DNA of 64,000 nt from Uloborus plumipes (Eukaryota > Arthropoda > Arachnida > Araneae > Uloboridae): contig JAXGGA010003889.1 in the NCBI GenBank assembly GCA_038373865.1, forward strand, positions 31,887 through 95,886. The letters run 5' to 3'. The notes under the pieces were generated by a model. The model was not told the DNA's origin, did no database searches, and saw nothing but the letters and a program-made list of their open reading frames with translations. Shown here one piece after another: positions 59,317 through 64,000 of the stretch (position 1 is its first letter; each line of letters starts with the position of its first letter). The translations under genes and the position numbers were made by a program.

Positions 59317-61160
59317 TTCATATATGTTTCCACAGTCTTACTTATGGGACTTCCACACTTTCTTTAAAAAAGAAAGGCATTCCCCGAGAAAAACCTGAAA
59401 GTCAAAATCTCAACCCGGAGAGTCTCCATACTCTCCTGAAAATCCTAGGGACTGCCTTTCCTTGAGGATTTCCTTACGTCCCAACCCGCTACTGGAATAT
59501 ATATTAAAAAAAAGGCACCCGAGGAAAATCTTACCCATTTACACAGTAGGATTGGCCTTAGGGAAAATCGAATGAAGTTTTAGTTGGAAAATTCCAGCCT
59601 CAAGGTTTGAATCCGCGGGAATATCTCATCAGAGCTCACCATACACACATCTAGGTTTTCCTCAAGGATTGTGGCTTCGAGGAACTCCTGCGGATTTTAT
59701 TTTGGTTGTGGATTTCCCTTTAAGTACACAAAGGAAAAGATTCTCTGTGCAGGCATTTGTGCTGAAGATGTTACGCCAATAAATTAAGATCGCATATTTT
59801 CCATCATTGACATCTTCCCAAATTTGGGAATGTATGAATTTTGCTAGATGTAAGATTTGATAAAGCAGAAATAGAAGGAAGTTTTGTGATGGCCGCAGCA
59901 CAATAGTTTAAAACATATTAAAGTATTTGGAAGTATTTTTGTTTTTAATAAGATATTGTACACCACTTCGATTAGCAGAAAGTCTAATAGTTAAAACAAA
60001 CGTTTTTCCAAACAGCTTCTAGAAAAAGTAAAAACAATTTATATTCCAAAGGTCTGACGTGCAGCGCACAAAACTGAGAAAATAGCGAGGTTATACTTGC
60101 TCACATCATGCTTGAAAATTTTACAACAAGAAAAACTAACCTGTTATTTTCAAAAATTGAATTAAAAAATTTTAAAAAAAAACTAAGTAAAAAGTAAATA
60201 AAATAATTTACTTAAAACTATTATAGGCAATTTCTCTTGATGAAACATTTCACGAATCGTTATTTATAATATAAGGGTTTAAAAATAAAACACTTCTATT
60301 CCAAATTAAGTGCTTTCTCAAAACTATCTGCTTACATTCGTGATTGAGTCTCATCGATTTTCGATTTCAGTTATAAAACGAAACATATCGATATGACAAA
60401 ACATCATGCTCATATTTTTCAAGTGAAAAACGTGTCCCCCTTCCGCCCTTTCCTTTGCTTTTGTTTGCATCGAACTTTTAAAATTGTCCGTTAAAAAAAA
60501 AAAAAAAAAAAATCACACTTGTTTCTTACGGCGCTGTTTGTAGAAAGTTATTACATAAACAAAAGGACAAACTGTTAGACGAATTTTTTCATACATCTAT
60601 CTTTATGTTTTTACTTTTTAAAATTTTATTACAGAAGTGAGAGCTCTTTTATTGTACTTTGATTTATTATTCATGGGTTTCATTCCATTTTGAAAATGAA
60701 AATGCTCCGTGTTTTCCATCTCTAGCAACGCTATTCTGCATTTTTATTCCCAACATACCCTCCCTCTCTAGTGTTTCAAGTTGCCTATTTTTTATGATTA
60801 TTATATACACGCATATATGTATATGTATAAATTACGTGTCTGCGCTCAGAGAAAGTGAATTTATGGCGATTTTGAACAACCACATAAGACAGAACTTATC
60901 ACACTATGGCAGACACTCAACTAGTAAAGAAGCAAGTGGACATGAAGACAGCTTTTTTCAATAACAGCCAGCGGCATAATGCTTTCAATTATTGAAAGTG
61001 GTTTTCCAATTTTCTCTCGCTGTATCGGCCCAAACATTTCAAGCTGTCATAATGGAGTACTTATTTTTCAACAGTTAGTAGTTTTAATAATTACTTAAAT
61101 TGATGAATAAATAAACACATACGCAAACAAGTGTGTGTGTGTTTGTCTGTGTATTATAAC
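59317..61160. other. Intergenic region with unassigned GC-richer patch
   Basis: At about 59340-59700 the sequence is of higher complexity, with AGGAAAATC/GATTTTCC-type words and a B-box-like GGTTTGAATCC at about 59598, but no acceptable A box or paired ends. The remainder is AT-rich with a poly-A tract at 60495-60512. Confidence 0.4.
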
Positions 61161-61495
61161 CAGGCTCGTCATTCAGGGGGGCAGGAGGGTCAATTGCCCC
61201 CCCCCTGACTTTGAGAAATCAATGTATTTACCGTATTTTTCGCCGTATAAGACGCACCCAATTTTAAAGGAGTCAAATCTAGAAAAAGAGAAAGCGTATA
61301 AGACGCAGGCACTTTTTCGCCCCCGATTTTGGGGAGAAAAAGTGCGTCTTACACGCACTTTATACGTACGCGTCTTATACGGCGAAAAATATGGTTCATA
61401 TAAGTGGGCGTGGTTTTAATTGTTTTCTGGTGAAATTGTATTGTGTTTTACCCTTTGACCCCCCCCCCCTGGAAAAACTTGAAATGACGTCCCTG
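61161..61495. mobile_element. hAT-type MITE with perfect 8-bp target duplication
   Basis: The left end CAGGCTCGTCATTC and inverted right end CAGGGACGTCATTTC are each followed inward by G-runs and GGGTCAA. ATTATAAC occurs exactly at both flanks (61153-61160 and 61496-61503), an 8-bp duplication as expected for hAT. It has no coding content. A second MITE is nested inside. Confidence 0.92.
61229..61395. mobile_element. Nested MITE with CCGTATTTTTCGCCGTATAA ends
   Basis: CCGTATTTTTCGCCGTATAA at about 61230 and, inverted, CCATATTTTTCGCCGTATAA from about 61394 both continue GACGC. Internal repeats of GCGTCTTA/TAAGACGC and the hairpin CTTTTTCGCCCCC...GGGGAGAAAAAG fill much of the rest. It lies wholly within the hAT-type MITE, so it inserted later. 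Confidence 0.85.
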
Positions 61496-61503
61496 ATTAT
61501 AAC

Positions 61504-62333
61504 CTTCTTTTCAAAAGACTAGGGGAAAAGACTAGGCCTGAATTGAAAAGCGTTTATTATAAGCATTTTCTTTCTTTTATCGTGATACTCCCTCTTTATT
61601 TTTATCTGAATTTTAAAATGAGCAATGAGTATTTTGCAAACTTTTTTAGAAAATAACTAAAAATAATCATTACATCATTAGTTTCAAAAAAAAAAAAAAA
61701 ACCACACAGCTACCTTTCTTACGCTTCGAAGTATTTATATGTATATATATGATGATAAATGCATTTTTTTTTCCTTTTTCACAACGTCAAGCTGAGCAAA
61801 ATATTAGACGCTAGCTTCAAGTTTCTTCGAGTAAGCTCATTTATTTCGAATTTTTACTTTAATCAACCCTCAAGCATCTAATTAAACTGCGGGAAACTTT
61901 AATTTTATTTTTTATGGATTTTTTTAAACATTTATATTTTTTTCATTTTGAATTTGCTCATTAAATAGAGAAAGCTAATTTTGCCTTGCGATGTAATTTA
62001 CGTATTAAAATGTTCCTTTCCTCCTAAAATTGAAAATATGAAAGGAAAATATTTTCAAGCTGTAATTCCCAGTGGTTTGGGTATAAAACAAAAAAAAATT
62101 CCTTTTTTAAGGAAAAATTTAATGTCAGAAAATGATAAAGAAAATGAATAAAATTGCGAAATATTTTTAATAAAGAATTTGACAGAATTCAGCAAAAGTT
62201 TTGAAGGCTTCTTTTGCACAAGCTATCAGAGTCGATCTGTTTTATATTAGGAAATTATTTTAGTTTTGATATGAAGATAATTTTTAAAATTATTTTAGAA
62301 ACATTTTCACATGTCACAGTGTAAAGCCAGAGA
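61504..62333. other. AT-rich intergenic region, no gene seen
   Basis: Poly-A/T tracts only. Confidence 0.6.
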
Positions 62334-62699
62334 GCCATTTGAATATGTGCTCTATTAAGTATTCATGGCTATGTATGAAATCAAAACAAATTTATTGATT
62401 TTGAAGGCACGAAATTGTAATTCAGCCATTTGAATATGTGCTCTATTAAGTATTCATGAGCTATGTATGAAATCAAAACAAATTTATTGATTTTAAAGGC
62501 ACGAAACTGTAATTCAGCCATTTGAATATGTGCTCTATTAAGTATTCATGAGCTATGTATGAAATCAAAACAAATGTATTGATTTAAAGGCACGAAATTG
62601 TAATTCAGCCATTTGAATATGTGCTCTATTAAGTATTCATGAGCTATGTACAAAATCAAAACAAATTTATTGATTTTGAAGGCACGAAATTGTATTTCA
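62334..62699. repeat. Four-unit tandem array, ~91-bp period
   Basis: Units start GCCATTTGAATATGTGCTCT at 62334, 62425, 62517 and 62608 and end AAATTGTAATTCA. Differences are few (single-base changes and 1-4-bp indels). There are no spacers of different sequence, so it is not CRISPR-like; it is a minisatellite. Confidence 0.95.
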
Positions 62700-64000
62700 A
62701 GCAGGAAGGAGAATGTGAGGCAAAGCGAAGTAGTGAAATAGTACTCCGCTTTAACGTCAACTAAATGCCAATATTTTACCGATGTAATAACACATGTAAT
62801 CCAGCTTGTTCTAATATAAGCCTATTTTCAATTATTAGATTTCAATTTGAAGAAAATATGAAATTATGCTTAATGCATCTGAAAAGAAAATTAATGCGTT
62901 TCCTCCCCCCTCCCCCACAAAAGTCAAAAATTAATGAAGTATTCAAATAAATATCAAAAGAAATTTAAAAAAAAACAGAGTTTTGAGATGGAGGAAATTT
63001 TGTATGTATGTGTCTTCTATCTTATCCATCTCCATGAACTTTTGATACATAGCAATTTGCTTCGAATAAACTTTAGTTCGAAAGATCTTCGAGAGGACAC
63101 TCCATTCCCATGTTTAACTTTTTGATCTGAACACCTTTAAGTTCAGTTTTCAACAGTTTAAAAAATTAAACTTTAGAGCAAGATATTTAGAGATAACATA
63201 AATCCCGAACTCAAAGGCACATTTGCTTCAAACAATTTTAAAGCAAAATAGCTCTTAAAGAAGAGTGTATACATTTTTTTTGTTTCGATTGTTAGTGTAG
63301 TTTTTGGACTATTTTCTTTCCATCATTCAAAAAGGAATTTTAAAACATCTTATCTGAGAAGCTACCAATAAAAATTAATATTTTTACTACCAACCAAGGA
63401 AGAAAATAGTTCATATTCTGATAATATATATAAATTATTTATTTTAAGAAATTAAAACAAAATTATTAATAACAAAAAAGTACTATCCCTTGTAGACTTA
63501 ACATTCGTGCTAGTCAAAGATATTTATGACTCGATTAAAATGAGTTGAATTCTAAACGCTAATGTTTTTAATGTGAAATTTTTATTGTTGACATGATTTT
63601 TTATATGCTTATTTATTAATTTATTTTTATTTTATTTTATTTATTTATTTATTTTTTTTGTGATTCTAAACTTTTAATTCACAAATTAAAAGTTATTAAA
63701 AGTTTTTTTTAATTCAAGATTTAAGTGTTTACTTTGTGTAACGTTGTGTGAAAAAAAAGATGATTGTGCTGATTAAAAAAATTCTACATTTAACCTTTTG
63801 CAAATCTTGACAATCTGAAGTAGCTAGATACAAGTCATTATTTCAAAAAAAAACATTTGTGAAGGAATTAACCGACAAGCTAGTGATTTTAGTCGATGTT
63901 GCTAGAAGGCTCTGAAATACAAGCGTTGTTGAGGTAGGTAAGATCAGTAAGGGTCTGGTTTATTTTTAAACAATATTAAGGGAAGTTGGTACCGAAAAAC
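62700..64000. other. AT-rich intergenic region with TTTA low-complexity patch
   Basis: A TTTA-type patch lies at about 63610-63655. Short ORFs show no recognisable protein features. Confidence 0.6.

Noticed and set aside
59590..59610. Isolated B-box-like GGTTTGAATCC
   Set aside because: No A box at the right distance.
62334..62699. Possible CRISPR array
   Set aside because: Units follow each other directly at 91 bp with no unique spacers, and the context is eukaryotic.

Overview
This window looks like gene-poor, AT-rich chromosomal DNA from an invertebrate animal, most likely an arthropod and possibly a spider or other chelicerate. That placement is an inference from the transposon families, base composition and microsatellites; no host gene settles it. 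I found no intact host protein-coding gene, rRNA or functional tRNA. Nearly every recognisable coding segment is a decayed transposable-element protein broken by stops or frameshifts. The rest is miniature inverted-repeat elements (MITEs), foldback palindromes, SINE pieces, Helitron-like ends, microsatellites and tandem duplications of several ages.

Layout, left to right. 1-1.7 kb: decayed copy of an uncharacterised metazoan ORF family. 2.3-3.5 kb: MITE-like element carrying about ten copies of one short motif. 4.7-8.8 kb: piggyBac remnant split by a 2,962-bp nearly perfect palindrome flanked by ATTA repeats. 10.8-12.3 kb: Tc1-like element A, with paired outer and inner repeats at each end. 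14.8-18.2 kb: hAT element with 8-bp target duplications, itself carrying a mariner-type MITE and lying inside a Helitron-like repeat. A second copy of that repeat at 55.5-57.3 kb preserves the unoccupied site. 19-21.7 kb: two old tandem duplications. 25.3-27.8 kb: 5'-truncated non-LTR retrotransposon (RT plus RNase H). 27.9-28.4 kb: Helitron-like end. 31.8-41.1 kb: three copies of a MITE built from ACTGTAAAAT-type repeats, a fresh 488-bp tandem duplication, a GC-richer island, a long ATT microsatellite and a mariner-like palindrome. 44.1-45.6 and 51.9-53.3 kb: Tc1-like elements B and C. 50.8-51.3 kb: pogo/Tigger-like MITE. 54.3-54.9 kb: palindromic MITE. 57.6-57.9 kb: tRNA-derived SINE. 59-61.5 kb: further MITEs, one nested in another. 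62.3-62.7 kb: four-copy, 91-bp tandem array.

The genes do not form a pathway. The window is a layered record of transposon invasion, and several layers can be ordered because one element interrupts another or because an empty site survives. The points most worth pursuing are the 3-kb foldback inside piggyBac, the motif-rich MITE at 2.3-3.5 kb, the filled/empty site pair for the hAT element, and the uncharacterised ORF family at the left edge.
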